From: Flavobacteriales bacterium
Lineage (GTDB): Bacteria; Bacteroidota; Bacteroidia; Flavobacteriales_F; PHOS-HE28
Reading direction: 5' to 3'
Assembly (NCBI GenBank): GCA_016710965.1
Contig: JADJTW010000031.1
Span: 858,509-922,508 of the forward strand
Length of the DNA: 64,000 nt
Shown: positions 1-8,910 of the stretch, piece by piece
How the letters are laid out: each line of letters starts with the position of its first letter
Position numbering within the stretch: the stretch's first letter is position 1
Translations under genes and position numbers: made by a program
The notes under the pieces: generated by a model
Databases searched by the model: none
What the model was told of the DNA's origin: nothing
What the model saw: the letters and a program-made list of their open reading frames with translations, nothing else

Positions 1-605
1 CGCTGAACTGGTACGCGAGCATCTACAGTGAACCGGTGAACGACGACACCCGCATGCTCCGCAGCACCGATGGCGGGATGACCTGGACGATGCTCACGAT
101 TGCGGACAGCTATACCTATGTGGAGGCGATCGGCTTCATCGACCCCCTGCACGGTTGGACCGGAGGCGAAGGCACCTTGTGGGAAACGACCGATGGTGGG
201 AGTAGCTGGGAGGAGATCTCGCTCGGCTACAATTACAACCGCTTCTTCAAGGTGAACGACAGCACGGCCTATCTCAGCGGACAGAAGATCTACAAGTTCC
301 AGCAAGACCTGTCAACGGCCATCACAGCAAACGAGCCGCGCAGCAACTGGCACCAACTACGTGTGCGACCCAACCCTGCGCATGGCCCCATCACCATCGA
401 CCTCACATTGGACCGCAACACCATCGCCGATCTGCGCATCGTGGCGGCGAACGGGACGACCGTGCAGCAACTCTTGAAACGCAACGCGACCAAGGGCGAT
501 TACACTTTCACGGCAGACTTGGAAGGCGGTGCAGGTGCGACCTATTTCGTGGTGCTGAAGAGCAATGAGGGGATGCGTTGGGAGAAGGTGGTGGTGGGGC
601 GTTAA
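1..605 (+). CDS. T9SS-sorted protein with Asp-box (BNR) repeats, 5' end missing
   Basis: The reading frame is open from base 3 to the TAA at 603-605, so the gene begins left of the window and only about 200 C-terminal residues are visible. They contain two Asp-box motifs of the S/T-x-D-G-G-x-[ST]-W type (STDGGMTW, then TTDGGSSW), as in sialidase/BNR and Ycf48-like beta-propellers. A roughly 80-residue Ig-like tail follows, with the RVRPNPAHGPITIDL stretch and closing VVVGR typical of a T9SS type A sorting domain. The protein is therefore probably exported across the outer membrane and either released or anchored on the surface. The substrate of the propeller cannot be inferred. A GTG at 36 is in frame but is not the true start, because the frame continues upstream. 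Confidence 0.85.
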   Translation, partial: LNWYASIYSEPVNDDTRMLRSTDGGMTWTMLTIADSYTYVEAIGFIDPLHGWTGGEGTLWETTDGGSSWEEISLGYNYNRFFKVNDSTAYLSGQKIYKFQQDLSTAITANEPRSNWHQLRVRPNPAHGPITIDLTLDRNTIADLRIVAANGTTVQQLLKRNATKGDYTFTADLEGGAGATYFVVLKSNEGMRWEKVVVGR

Positions 606-672
606 CTCACGCCGGGCTCAACTAGAATGTGCATCCTGCCAGTCGATACTTGGGGACGCCACTGTCAGCGCC

Positions 673-680
673 TACATTCG
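673..680 (+). promoter_or_regulatory. Bacteroidota -7 promoter element (TACATTCG)
   Basis: TACATTCG fits TAnnTTTG with one mismatch and lies 20 nt before the ATG at 701, in the only gap between two same-strand T9SS genes. It supports starting the downstream gene at 701. Confidence 0.45.
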
Positions 681-700
681 TCTTGGAGACACCACCTGCC

Positions 701-3325
701 ATGAAACCGATGCTCTCTTCCCTGATGGTGCTCGCCTTGGCAGCGCCGGTCCGTGCGCAGCTCCCAAGCGTGGCCTGGACCCGTTCACTGGGAAGCACCT
801 ATTCGGATGCCGGACACTTCATCCGCCAGTTGCCTGACAAGAGCTTCTTCCTCGCAGCAAACAGCGGCCTTGCCGATGGGCAACTTGGCAACACCACGGG
901 TACTGCGAACGGGGGGGTGGTGTTCATCGGTCTCGACAGTTTGGGGCAGATGCAATGGGGCCACCGGATCGGGCCGAGTTCCGAGCGCGTTATGCATGGC
1001 GCGCTGATGGACGATGGGAATTACGTGTTCACCGGGTCCAGCTATGCCGCAGGGCCGGAGGTGCCCCCTTGGGAGGAAGACCGTGATATCTGGATCGTGA
1101 AGGTTTCCCCCACGGGCTCCATCATCTGGGAGCGCTTGTATGGCCTGGTCGACCAGGACGATCTCGGGCTCCATGTAGCGGCGCGACCAGATGGAGGCTG
1201 CTTCGTTTCCGGGTTTCGCGGACAAGACGATTGGGAGGCATGGGTCATCGCCTTGGACAGTGATGGCAACGAGATCTGGGAGCGCACCTATGGGGGCAGC
1301 ACCATCGACATCGGCCAATCCATCGTAGCCACTCCGGACGGAGGTGCGCTTCTCGCAGGTTGGACCGGATCCAGCGATGGCGACGTGAGCACGCCGCTCC
1401 ATGGCACCTATGATGGATGGCTGGTGAAGCTCGATGCGAACGGAGACATCGAGTGGGACCGCACCTATGGCGGATCAGGTGTGAATGAGTTCAGTGACAT
1501 ACTTGCCTTGCCCGACGGGGACTATCTCGTCCTGGGCACATCGACGTCCTCCAATGGAGATGTTCCTGAAAACAACGGCAACTGGGATGTATGGATCATG
1601 CGGGTGGACGCTTCCGGTGCAATCCAGTGGAGCCGGTCCTACGGTGGAAGCGATCCGGATTCTCCATGGAACGTGATACCATACCAGGGAAACTACCTGA
1701 TCGCAGCGAGCACTACTTCCTCGGATGGTGATGTAAGCGTTTCCTACGATGTGTTGGAGAACCAGGTGCCATACGGGGGAGGCGATGGCTGGCTGCTGTT
1801 GGTGAACCCGGATGGTGAACTGCTATGGGAGAAGTCTGTGGGAGGAAGTGATGGGGATGATCTTTATGCGCTGGCGCCTACTGACAATGGCTTCGTCGCT
1901 ACCGGAATATCCATGTCAGCAGACCACTTTGTTCCCGGCAACGTGGCCTATCAGGACATCTGGACCGTGCGGTTCAACAGCAAGAGCACCCTGCTCGCGG
2001 GCACGTTGTACGTTGATGCGGACAACAATTCCATTATCGGCGTTGATGATCCACGCATCGGTGGGCGGTTGGTGGGATTGAACAGCAATGACGAATTGGC
2101 GCTTTCCCAGCCCAATGGCCGTTATGCATTCGCGGTGAACGGCCCCGCACAGCACACGATCACCGGACCCACGATCCCGTATTTCGCCAAGGACCCCGAC
2201 ACGCATACGGCAAGCATCACCGGCCAGGAGCCCGGCGTGAGCGGGTTGGACTTCCGCTACACGGCGGAGGCCCCCGCGCAGGACCTACAGGTCTTCCTCA
2301 CGCCCATCTCGCCCTTCCGCCCGGGCTTCCCCATGCGCTACGAGGTGATGTGCCGCAACGTGGGAACGATGACCATTGATGCGGGCCTCAGCCTGGTGCT
2401 CGATGATGGACTCGGTTTCGACTCCACATCCATCGCACCCGCAAGCGTCGCGGGCAACACGCTCACGTGGGCGCTGGGACCGATGCTCCCCTTGCAGAAC
2501 ATCCAGCTCTCCGTGTACTGCACGCAATCCGTGGCGGACACGCTGGGCAGCCCGGTGACCACCACGGCTGAGATCACACCCATTTCTGGCGACCTCGTTC
2601 CCTTGGACAACAGCGTTACCACGAACAACCAGGTCGTCGGCTCCTTCGACCCGAACGATATCGTCGTGGACCCGACCGAAGTGCTCGTGGACGACCTGGC
2701 CGATACCGTGCTGGACTATACGATCCGCTTCCAGAACACGGGCACTGATACGGCCTTTACCGTGGCCGTGGAGAACGTGCTTCCGATGAACGCGTATCTG
2801 CCCAGCTTCGAGGTCATCTGCTCATCGCACCCGATGTCGCTAACGTACTACGACTTCGACCACAAGATGCGCTTCCAGTTCGATGACATCCTGCTGCCGG
2901 ATAGCAATGCGAATGAATTGATGAGCCATGGTTTCGTCCGTTATCGGATTCGGCCACGCAGCGATCTCGTGGTCGGTGATTCGATCCAGAACACCGCTGC
3001 GATCTTCTTCGATCTCAATGCGCCCGTGATCACCAACACGGCGGTCACGGAGATCATCAGTACGGCGGGCGTTGGTACCAGTGAGGCCATGGGCTACCTC
3101 ATGGTCTCACCGAACCCGACAACGGGCCGTGTGGTCGTGCGCATCGGCGAAGAGTTGGTGGGCGCCGGATGGCGCGTCATGGACGCCATGGGCCGGGTCG
3201 TGTTGACGGGCCGAGCCACTTCGGTACGCGAGGAGATCGATCTATCGGCGCTGCCGACCGGTGCATTTTCCGTCGCCTTCCCATCCAGCAATGGATCGTC
3301 GCATGCGCGCGTGATCAAGCAATAG
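701..3325 (+). CDS. large T9SS-exported repeat protein with DUF11-like domains
   Basis: An 874-residue secreted protein. The ATG at 701 is preferred over an upstream in-frame ATG at 629 because it gives a clean signal peptide (MKPMLSSLMVLALAAPVRA, cleavage before QLPS). Residues of about 20-430 carry repeated units with a W-x-R-x-[YL]-G-G-S core followed by DGG and a [ST]-x-[ST]-DGDV turn, as in beta-propeller-like surface proteins of this phylum. A short SdrD-B/carboxypeptidase-regulatory-like segment follows (TLYVDADNN), then two Ig-like conserved-repeat domains (RYEVMCRNVGTMTIDAG and YTIRFQNTGTDTAFTVAV). A T9SS type A sorting domain ends the protein (MVSPNPTTGRVVVRIG). The role is probably surface display or adhesion, which is inference. 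Its TAG is one base from the convergent pyruvate kinase stop codon. Confidence 0.85.
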   Translation: MKPMLSSLMVLALAAPVRAQLPSVAWTRSLGSTYSDAGHFIRQLPDKSFFLAANSGLADGQLGNTTGTANGGVVFIGLDSLGQMQWGHRIGPSSERVMHGALMDDGNYVFTGSSYAAGPEVPPWEEDRDIWIVKVSPTGSIIWERLYGLVDQDDLGLHVAARPDGGCFVSGFRGQDDWEAWVIALDSDGNEIWERTYGGSTIDIGQSIVATPDGGALLAGWTGSSDGDVSTPLHGTYDGWLVKLDANGDIEWDRTYGGSGVNEFSDILALPDGDYLVLGTSTSSNGDVPENNGNWDVWIMRVDASGAIQWSRSYGGSDPDSPWNVIPYQGNYLIAASTTSSDGDVSVSYDVLENQVPYGGGDGWLLLVNPDGELLWEKSVGGSDGDDLYALAPTDNGFVATGISMSADHFVPGNVAYQDIWTVRFNSKSTLLAGTLYVDADNNSIIGVDDPRIGGRLVGLNSNDELALSQPNGRYAFAVNGPAQHTITGPTIPYFAKDPDTHTASITGQEPGVSGLDFRYTAEAPAQDLQVFLTPISPFRPGFPMRYEVMCRNVGTMTIDAGLSLVLDDGLGFDSTSIAPASVAGNTLTWALGPMLPLQNIQLSVYCTQSVADTLGSPVTTTAEITPISGDLVPLDNSVTTNNQVVGSFDPNDIVVDPTEVLVDDLADTVLDYTIRFQNTGTDTAFTVAVENVLPMNAYLPSFEVICSSHPMSLTYYDFDHKMRFQFDDILLPDSNANELMSHGFVRYRIRPRSDLVVGDSIQNTAAIFFDLNAPVITNTAVTEIISTAGVGTSEAMGYLMVSPNPTTGRVVVRIGEELVGAGWRVMDAMGRVVLTGRATSVREEIDLSALPTGAFSVAFPSSNGSSHARVIKQ

Positions 3326-3326
3326 G

Positions 3327-4748
3327 TCAGGCCGGGCTCAACTTCAGCATGTTGGCCATGCCTTGCTCGGCAATGGGCATGCTGGCGATGTTCACCACCA
3401 GATCGCCTTTCTCCACGAATTTCCTGCTGCGCAGCAGGTGCTTGATGTCGGCGATGGTATGGTCGGTGCTCACGGTCTTGTCGTAGTACACCGCGCGCAC
3501 GCCCCACACCAGGTTGAGCATGTTGAGGATACGGTGATTGCTCGTGAAGGCGTAGATGTGCGCCTTGGGCCGCATGCTGCTGATCTTGAAAGCGGTGTAG
3601 CCACTGTGCGTCATGGTGACGATGGCCTTGATGTCGATGGCCGCGCTCATGCGCACCGCCGCCATGCAGATCGCATCGGTCACCATGCGGTCGTTGTCCT
3701 CCAGGTCGGGCTGCGGCGTGTTGAACATGGTCTCGCTGGTCTCCATCTCCAGGATGATCTTGTTCATGGCCTTCACCACCTCCACCGGATACTTGCCCAC
3801 GCTGGTCTCGGCGCTGAGCATCACCGCGTCGGCATGATCGAGCACGGCATTGGCCACATCATTCACCTCGGCCCGTGTCGGGGTGATGCTCGTGATCATG
3901 CTCTCCATCATCTGCGTGGCCACGATCACGGGGCGGTGCTGCAGGAGGCAGCGCATGATGATGTCCTTCTGCACCAAAGGCACCTTCTCCATGGGGATCT
4001 CCACGCCCAGGTCGCCACGGGCCACCATGAGGGCATCGCTCTCGCGGATGATCTCGTCGATCTCCTTCAGGGCTTCGGGTTTCTCGATCTTCGCGATCAC
4101 ACGCGCATGCTTCTCGCGCTGGCGTATGATGCCCTTCAGTTCAATGATGTCGCGGGCGCTGCGTACGAAGCTGAGACCGACCCAGTCCACGCCATGTTCG
4201 AGCGCGAAATCCAGGTCTTGCATGTCCTTCTCGGTGAGGCAAGGCAGGCTTACGCGCGTATTGGGCAGGTTGATGCCCTTGTTAGCATTGAGCATGCCTC
4301 CGTTGAGCACACGGGTGGTCACGCGCTGGCGGCCGTCGGTGGCGATCACTTCCAGGCGGATCTTCCCGTCATCGAGCAGCACGAGCTCCCCCTTCTTCAC
4401 ATCCTGCGGGAACTGCATGTAGCTGGTGCTCACCAGCCCGGATTTGCCGGCTATGGCTTCTGTAGTGATCACCAGTTCGCTATCATCGGCGAGCTCGATA
4501 GCGCCATCGGCCATGGGGCCAACGCGCAACTTGGGGCCTTGCAGGTCGGCGAGGATGGCGGTGCTGGTGCCGAGCTCTTCATTGAGGGCTCGAATGGTGC
4601 GTATGAGCTCCTCGTAGAAGCCGTAGGTGCCATGGCTGAAATTGAGACGGCACACATCCATGCCAGCCAGCATCATGTCGCGCAGCACCTCGCGCGAGCT
4701 GCTCGCTGGCCCAATGGTGGCTACGATCTTGGTCTTCGGGTCGTTCAT
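3327..4748 (-). CDS. pyk: pyruvate kinase
   Basis: Catalyses phosphoenolpyruvate + ADP to pyruvate + ATP, the last step of glycolysis, in the cytosol. The 473-residue protein begins MNDPKTKIVATIGPASS, the family N-terminus, and has the RLNFSHG substrate loop. The active-site signature IEKPEALKEIDEII contains the lysine that binds PEP, and VARGDLGVEIP and VATQMMESMI follow. The C-terminal allosteric domain is complete. The ATG at 4748 was chosen because a TTG at 4784 would only add residues foreign to the family. The gene is the last of a minus-strand run acpP-fabF-rnc-IPExxxVDY-pyk, an order I recall from other Flavobacteria, and starts 32 bases after the IPExxxVDY gene ends. Confidence 0.97.
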   Translation of the reverse strand: MNDPKTKIVATIGPASSSREVLRDMMLAGMDVCRLNFSHGTYGFYEELIRTIRALNEELGTSTAILADLQGPKLRVGPMADGAIELADDSELVITTEAIAGKSGLVSTSYMQFPQDVKKGELVLLDDGKIRLEVIATDGRQRVTTRVLNGGMLNANKGINLPNTRVSLPCLTEKDMQDLDFALEHGVDWVGLSFVRSARDIIELKGIIRQREKHARVIAKIEKPEALKEIDEIIRESDALMVARGDLGVEIPMEKVPLVQKDIIMRCLLQHRPVIVATQMMESMITSITPTRAEVNDVANAVLDHADAVMLSAETSVGKYPVEVVKAMNKIILEMETSETMFNTPQPDLEDNDRMVTDAICMAAVRMSAAIDIKAIVTMTHSGYTAFKISSMRPKAHIYAFTSNHRILNMLNLVWGVRAVYYDKTVSTDHTIADIKHLLRSRKFVEKGDLVVNIASMPIAEQGMANMLKLSPA

Positions 4749-4780
4749 CGGTGAAATCCCGCGCCACGCGGTAACGGGGG

Positions 4781-5194
4781 TCAAAGCAACAACTTGTGGC
4801 CCGACTTCAGTTCATCCAAGCTCACGGGGAAGGCGGTCAGGACGAACTCGGCTTCGCGGACACGTTCCAGGATGCGGGATTCGCGATGGGCCGTCTCCTG
4901 GTCGATGAGCAGGTAGTAGTCGGCCTCCTTGTGGTCGGGCACCAGCTTGCTGCGGCCACAGGCGTTGCACACCAGCGACCAGCGCAGGCCGCTCTCTTCA
5001 TCGGCCTGTTCGAAGACGGGGAAGTGCAACGCACGGCCCTTGCTCTGCTCCACGATATCGTTGCGGCGACGGGTCAGGTCGAGCCCCAGTGCTCGGTTCA
5101 AGGACCAACAGAGGCGGTAGTCCGGCACGTGGCTGCTGATCCCGAAGGCGACCACCTTGGGTACGACTACATCATCGAGCCTGTACTTGGGCAT
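4781..5194 (-). CDS. IPExxxVDY family protein
   Basis: A 137-residue protein of unknown function from a Bacteroidota-specific family. The diagnostic segment is present as VPDHKEADYYL, which corresponds to I-P-E-x-x-x-V-D-Y with conservative changes. The N-terminal half has the family's FGISSHVPDYRLCWSLN stretch. Longer in-frame starts exist (5272 and beyond), but those residues lie within rnc coding sequence. A TACCTTCG element sits exactly 7 nt before the ATG at 5194, which decides the start. The gene lies between rnc and pyk, its usual neighbours in this phylum; what it does there is not known. Confidence 0.9.
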   Translation of the reverse strand: MPKYRLDDVVVPKVVAFGISSHVPDYRLCWSLNRALGLDLTRRRNDIVEQSKGRALHFPVFEQADEESGLRWSLVCNACGRSKLVPDHKEADYYLLIDQETAHRESRILERVREAEFVLTAFPVSLDELKSGHKLLL

Positions 5195-5201
5195 GCGCGA
5201 A

Positions 5202-5209
5202 CGAAGGTA
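5202..5209 (-). promoter_or_regulatory. -7 promoter element (TACCTTCG) 7 nt before a start codon
   Basis: On the minus strand TACCTTCG is followed by seven bases and then the ATG at 5194. It lies just downstream of the rnc stop codon and suggests that the IPExxxVDY-pyk pair also has its own promoter with an almost leaderless mRNA. Confidence 0.5.
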
Positions 5210-5228
5210 GATGCGGCTGACGCGCGGT

Positions 5229-6002
5229 TCAGCGTGCGCGGTCGCGACGAGGCTCATCGGGTCGTTCGCCATGGCGCTGGCTATGCGGCTTTCTCGACCG
5301 CATGCTGCGGAAGGCGCTTTGCGCGGCATCCTGCTCGGCAGTCTTCTTGCTCGTGCCTTTGCCCGCTCCGCGCTTCTCCCCATTGATGAGCACCTCGGCC
5401 ACGTAATGCCGTCCGCGCCCATGGCCACCTTCCTCGCGCACCACGAATTCGATGCGCTTGCGGCGCTTCTGCCCCCACTCCAGCAGACGGCTCTTGCCAT
5501 CGCGGTCTTCCTTCTCTATCTCCTTCAGGTCGAACTGCTTCTTGAGCAATTGCACCACCACCTTGCGCGTGCGTTCGAAGCCCTTATCCAGGAATAGCGC
5601 ACCGATCATGGCCTCCAGCGCGTTGCCCGGCACCGATGACTCGTGCCCGCGGGCCACATTGCTCTCGATCACCTTCTCGATATGGATGCGCTTGGCAAGG
5701 ACGTTCAGCTGCGTACGGCTCACCAATTTGCTTCGCATGCGCGTCAGGAAGCCTTCGCCTTGTTCGGGGTACGCGCTGAAGAGCAGATCGCCGATGATGG
5801 CATCGAGCACTGCATCGCCCAGGAATTCCAATCGCTCGTTATCAGGCAGGTCGGGCCTGTCGTCGGAGGTTGCGCTCACATGGCGCAGCGCCTGGCGATA
5901 GAGCGGCAGATCGCCGGGAGTGACCCCCAGGGTTGAGCGGCACCACGCCCGCACCCGTTTCTCCTCGGGGTTGCGTGCGCGGTTGAAGAGCCTGCTGATC
6001 AA
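5229..6002 (-). CDS. rnc: ribonuclease III
   Basis: Double-strand-specific endoribonuclease that processes rRNA and structured mRNAs. The 257-residue protein has the RNase III signature NERLEFLGDAVLD at about residues 55-67, including the metal-binding Glu and Asp residues. A second acidic cluster is in NALEAMIGALFLDKGF, and a double-stranded-RNA-binding domain closes the protein (HYVAEVLINGEKRGAGKG, then SKKTAEQDAAQSAF). The start is placed at the TTG at 6002, whose last bases overlap the fabF stop (TTGA), giving MISRLFNRARNPEEKR. Upstream residues in this frame are only the shadow of fabF. The overlap implies translational coupling to fabF. Confidence 0.94.
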   Translation of the reverse strand: MISRLFNRARNPEEKRVRAWCRSTLGVTPGDLPLYRQALRHVSATSDDRPDLPDNERLEFLGDAVLDAIIGDLLFSAYPEQGEGFLTRMRSKLVSRTQLNVLAKRIHIEKVIESNVARGHESSVPGNALEAMIGALFLDKGFERTRKVVVQLLKKQFDLKEIEKEDRDGKSRLLEWGQKRRKRIEFVVREEGGHGRGRHYVAEVLINGEKRGAGKGTSKKTAEQDAAQSAFRSMRSRKPHSQRHGERPDEPRRDRAR

Positions 6003-7252
6003 GACCGGTACTTGCGGAAGACCACTGCGGTGTTGTGGCCGCCAAAGCCGAAGGTGTTGCTCATGGCGGCGTTCACCGTGCGCTTCTGCGCCGTGTTGAA
6101 GGTGAAGTTCAGCTTCGGATCGATCTCTGGATCGTCCGTGAAGTGATTGATCGTCGGCGGTACAGTATCGGTATGCACGGCCATGATGGCGGCCAGCCCT
6201 TCCACCGCGCCCGCTCCTCCGAGCAAGTGGCCCGTCATGCTCTTGGTGGCGCTGATGTTGAGCTTGTACGAATGCTCGCCGAAGAGGCGCTGGATGGCTT
6301 TCACCTCCTGCGGGTCGCCGATGGGCGTGCTGGTGCCGTGGGTGTTGATGTAGTCGATGTCCTCGGGCTTCAGTCCGCTGTCCTTGAGCGCATGGCGCAT
6401 GCACAGCTCGGCGCCCAGGCCATCGGGGTGCGGGGCCGTGATGTGGTAGGCATCGCTGCTCATACCGCCGCCGACCACTTCGGCATAGATGCGTGCCCCG
6501 CGCGCCAGAGCATGCTCGAGGTCTTCCAGCACGATGGCTGCGCCGCCTTCACCGAGCACGAAGCCATCGCGGTCCTTATCGTAGGGCCGCGATGCGGTGG
6601 CCGGGTCGTCATTGCGGGTGCTCATGGCATGCAGCGCATTGAATCCGCCCACGCCCGCTTCATAGATCGCCGCTTCGCTGCCGCCGGTCACAACCGCCAC
6701 GCAGGTGCCCAGGCGGATGTAGTTGAATGCGTCGATCATGCTGTTGTTGCTCGACGCGCAGGCGCTTGCCGTAACATAGCTGGGACCGCGCAGCACATGG
6801 CGCATGCTGATGAGGCCCGCAGCGCTATCCGCGATCATCTTCGGGATGAAGAAGGGATTGAAGCGTGGAGTACCATCGCCTCTTCCGAAGGCGATGCACT
6901 CGTCTTGGAAGGTCTTGAGGCCGCCGATGCCGCTGCCCCAGATCACGCCGACATTGTTCCTGTCGATGTGGTCCAACTCGAGGCCGGAGTCCTTGATGGC
7001 TTCATCGGCGCACACCACCGCGAACTGGGTGTAGGGGTCCATCTTGCGGGCCTCCTTGCGCTCCAGGAAGTCCTCGGGGTTGAATCCCTTCACCTCGCAG
7101 GCGAACTGCGTCTTGAACTTGCTGGCATCGAACCGCGTGATGGGCGCGGCGCCACTGCGACCGCTCACCAATCCCTCCCAATACTCCTTGCGGGTGTTGC
7201 CGAGGGGCGTTAGCGCACCCAGACCGGTGACGACCACACGCCTGAGCTCCAT
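5999..7252 (-). CDS. fabF: beta-ketoacyl-ACP synthase II
   Basis: Elongating condensing enzyme of type II fatty acid synthesis: joins malonyl-ACP to an acyl-ACP with release of CO2. The 417 residues match the family length. The nucleophile is Cys165 in VTASACASSNN; the two catalytic histidines lie in THGTSTPIGD and in TKSMTGHLLGGAGAVEG; FGFGGHN is near the C-terminus. It follows acpP by 12 bases, so carrier protein and synthase are co-expressed, and its stop overlaps the rnc start. Confidence 0.97.
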   Translation of the reverse strand: MELRRVVVTGLGALTPLGNTRKEYWEGLVSGRSGAAPITRFDASKFKTQFACEVKGFNPEDFLERKEARKMDPYTQFAVVCADEAIKDSGLELDHIDRNNVGVIWGSGIGGLKTFQDECIAFGRGDGTPRFNPFFIPKMIADSAAGLISMRHVLRGPSYVTASACASSNNSMIDAFNYIRLGTCVAVVTGGSEAAIYEAGVGGFNALHAMSTRNDDPATASRPYDKDRDGFVLGEGGAAIVLEDLEHALARGARIYAEVVGGGMSSDAYHITAPHPDGLGAELCMRHALKDSGLKPEDIDYINTHGTSTPIGDPQEVKAIQRLFGEHSYKLNISATKSMTGHLLGGAGAVEGLAAIMAVHTDTVPPTINHFTDDPEIDPKLNFTFNTAQKRTVNAAMSNTFGFGGHNTAVVFRKYRS

Positions 7253-7264
7253 GGCACAGGGGCG

Positions 7265-7501
7265 TTACTTCGCGTTCTTCTCCACGTAGTCCACGGCCTG
7301 ACCCACGGTCTGGATCTTCTCGGCCTGGTCGTCCGGGATCGCGATGTTGAATTCCTTCTCGAACTCCATGATGAGTTCGACGGTATCGAGGCTGTCAGCG
7401 CCAAGGTCGTTGGTGAAGCTCGCTTCGGGCGTGACCTCGCTCTGATCGACTCCGAGCTTGTCCACGATGATCGCGATGACCCTTGACTTGATATCCGACA
7501 T
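7265..7501 (-). CDS. acpP: acyl carrier protein
   Basis: The 78-residue acidic carrier of growing acyl chains. Ser37 of the GADSLDTVELIMEFE segment (DSL motif) is the site of 4'-phosphopantetheine attachment. Length, charge and four-helix pattern are standard. It is the first gene of the minus-strand fatty-acid/RNase III run and is divergent from purN. Confidence 0.98.
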   Translation of the reverse strand: MSDIKSRVIAIIVDKLGVDQSEVTPEASFTNDLGADSLDTVELIMEFEKEFNIAIPDDQAEKIQTVGQAVDYVEKNAK

Positions 7502-7524
7502 GTCCGTTCGTTTTAGTGAGGCCC

Positions 7525-7553
7525 CAAAGGAAAGACATTTTCACATGCGCAAC
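7525..7553 (-). promoter_or_regulatory. probable acpP promoter (TTG - 18 nt - TTCCTTTG)
   Basis: Reading the minus strand, TTG (7553-7551), an 18-base spacer and TTCCTTTG (7532-7525) resemble the Bacteroidota -33/-7 promoter, about 23 nt before the acpP ATG. The remaining divergent gap to purN (7554-7717) shows nothing else I recognise. Confidence 0.45.
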
Positions 7554-7729
7554 CCCCGACCTCCGCTTAGGCTGCAAGTGCCTGATGTAGAGGCCCTCGC
7601 AAATACCCGCATAGGATGAGTTCAGGCCCTGCGCGGCATTCAGTGATGAATCGACAGGGCTTTCATCCGCCCCCATGCGCTCGTGACCGCCGCCTCCACA
7701 TCATGCACTGAAGGTCGCACCTTCGCGCC

Positions 7730-8299
7730 ATGGTGCGTATCGCCATCCTCGCTTCCGGTTCCGGCACCAATGCCCAGCGGCTTATGGAGCATTTCAAGGA
7801 CCATGAGCAGGCCCAGGTGATGCTCGTTGGTTGCGATCAACCCAGGGCCGGAGTGTTGCAACGCGCGTGGGACCACATGGTGCCCAGCTATCTCTTCAGT
7901 AACGACGACCTGAAGAATGGGACCGTGCTTCGTGAACTGCAAGCACTTCGTGTAGACCTCGTCGTGCTCGCAGGCTTCCTGCGGTTGATACCGGTTGAAA
8001 TGGTGCGGGCCTTCCCGGACCGGATCGTGAATATCCACCCGGCGCTACTACCAAAATACGGCGGCAAGGGGATGTTCGGACATCGTGTGCACGAGGCGGT
8101 GATCGCTGCTGGTGAGCAGGAGAGCGGCATCACCATACATCTGGTGAACGAACGCTACGACGAAGGCCGCGTGCTCTTCCAAGCGAAATGCGAGGTACTC
8201 ACCAACGACACCGCCGAGCTGCTTGCAGAACGAATACATGCATTGGAGCATGCTCATTATCCCCGGATCGTGGAATCACTTCTTCCTTCGCAGCCATGA
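7730..8299 (+). CDS. purN: phosphoribosylglycinamide formyltransferase
   Basis: Third step of purine synthesis: transfers a formyl group from 10-formyl-THF to GAR. The 189-residue protein starts RIAILASGSGTNAQRL, the phosphate-binding loop. It has the catalytic NIHPALLPKYGGKGMFG motif (Asn and His) and the later Asp in HLVNERYDEGRVLFQ. The GGKGMFG form is typical of Bacteroidota GART enzymes. A CACCTTCG element lies 4 nt before the ATG. The stop overlaps the marC start as ATGA. Confidence 0.96.
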   Translation: MVRIAILASGSGTNAQRLMEHFKDHEQAQVMLVGCDQPRAGVLQRAWDHMVPSYLFSNDDLKNGTVLRELQALRVDLVVLAGFLRLIPVEMVRAFPDRIVNIHPALLPKYGGKGMFGHRVHEAVIAAGEQESGITIHLVNERYDEGRVLFQAKCEVLTNDTAELLAERIHALEHAHYPRIVESLLPSQP

Positions 8300-8910
8300 T
8301 CGACCTGGCGCAGATCGGCAAAGCCTTCCTCATCCTCTTCGCGGTGATCGACATCGTGGGCGGGATCCCATTGATCCTGCAGGTGCGACAGAAGGCTGGC
8401 AAGATCTACCCGGCGCGCGCCACCATCGTGTCACTGGTGATCATGGTCACCTTCCTCTTCCTCGGCGAGAGCATCCTGAATGTGCTCGGCATCAACGTGC
8501 AGTCGTTCGCGGTGGCAGGGGCTTTTGTTCTCTTCTTCGTGGCGCTGGAGATGGTGCTTGGCGTGAAGCTCTTCCGAGAGGACCTTTCTGCACCCGGACT
8601 CACGCAAGGCGATGATGATCACAAGGTCTACAGCATCGTGCCGCTGGCTTTCCCGGTGATCGCCGGTGCAGGCACCATCACCACCATTCTTTCATTGCGC
8701 GCCGAATTCGATCGCGTGAACATCCTCATCGCCATCGTGCTGAACATGATCCCCGTGGTGCTCGTGCTGCTTCTCACCACCCGCATCGAACGCCTGTTGG
8801 GCCGAGTGGGCCTCATCGTGATCAAGAAGGCCTTCGGCATCATCCTGCTCGCCATAGCCGTGCGCCTGTTCGCCGCGAACATCACGCAGCTGTTCCCGCA
8901 TCAACCGTGA
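8296..8910 (+). CDS. MarC family integral membrane protein
   Basis: A 204-residue inner-membrane protein with about six hydrophobic segments. The opening IGKAFLILFAVIDIVGGIPL and the SIVPLAFPVIAGAGTITTIL stretch are characteristic of the MarC/NAAT family. Members are called multiple-antibiotic-resistance proteins, but a resistance role is unproven and the substrate unknown. The ATG at 8296 overlaps the purN stop; a longer in-frame upstream reading is inside purN. Its end overlaps the rnhA start (GTGA), making a tightly coupled purN-marC-rnhA run. Confidence 0.9.
   Translation: MIDLAQIGKAFLILFAVIDIVGGIPLILQVRQKAGKIYPARATIVSLVIMVTFLFLGESILNVLGINVQSFAVAGAFVLFFVALEMVLGVKLFREDLSAPGLTQGDDDHKVYSIVPLAFPVIAGAGTITTILSLRAEFDRVNILIAIVLNMIPVVLVLLLTTRIERLLGRVGLIVIKKAFGIILLAIAVRLFAANITQLFPHQP

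Noticed and set aside
3363..4754. 463-codon open frame antisense to pyruvate kinase, rich in His, Ala and Asp
   Set aside because: It is the mirror of a clearly coding GC-rich gene; composition is what antisense of such codon use gives and no motif is present. The same holds for 6035-7213, 11989-13185, 36472-37596 and 55095-56915.
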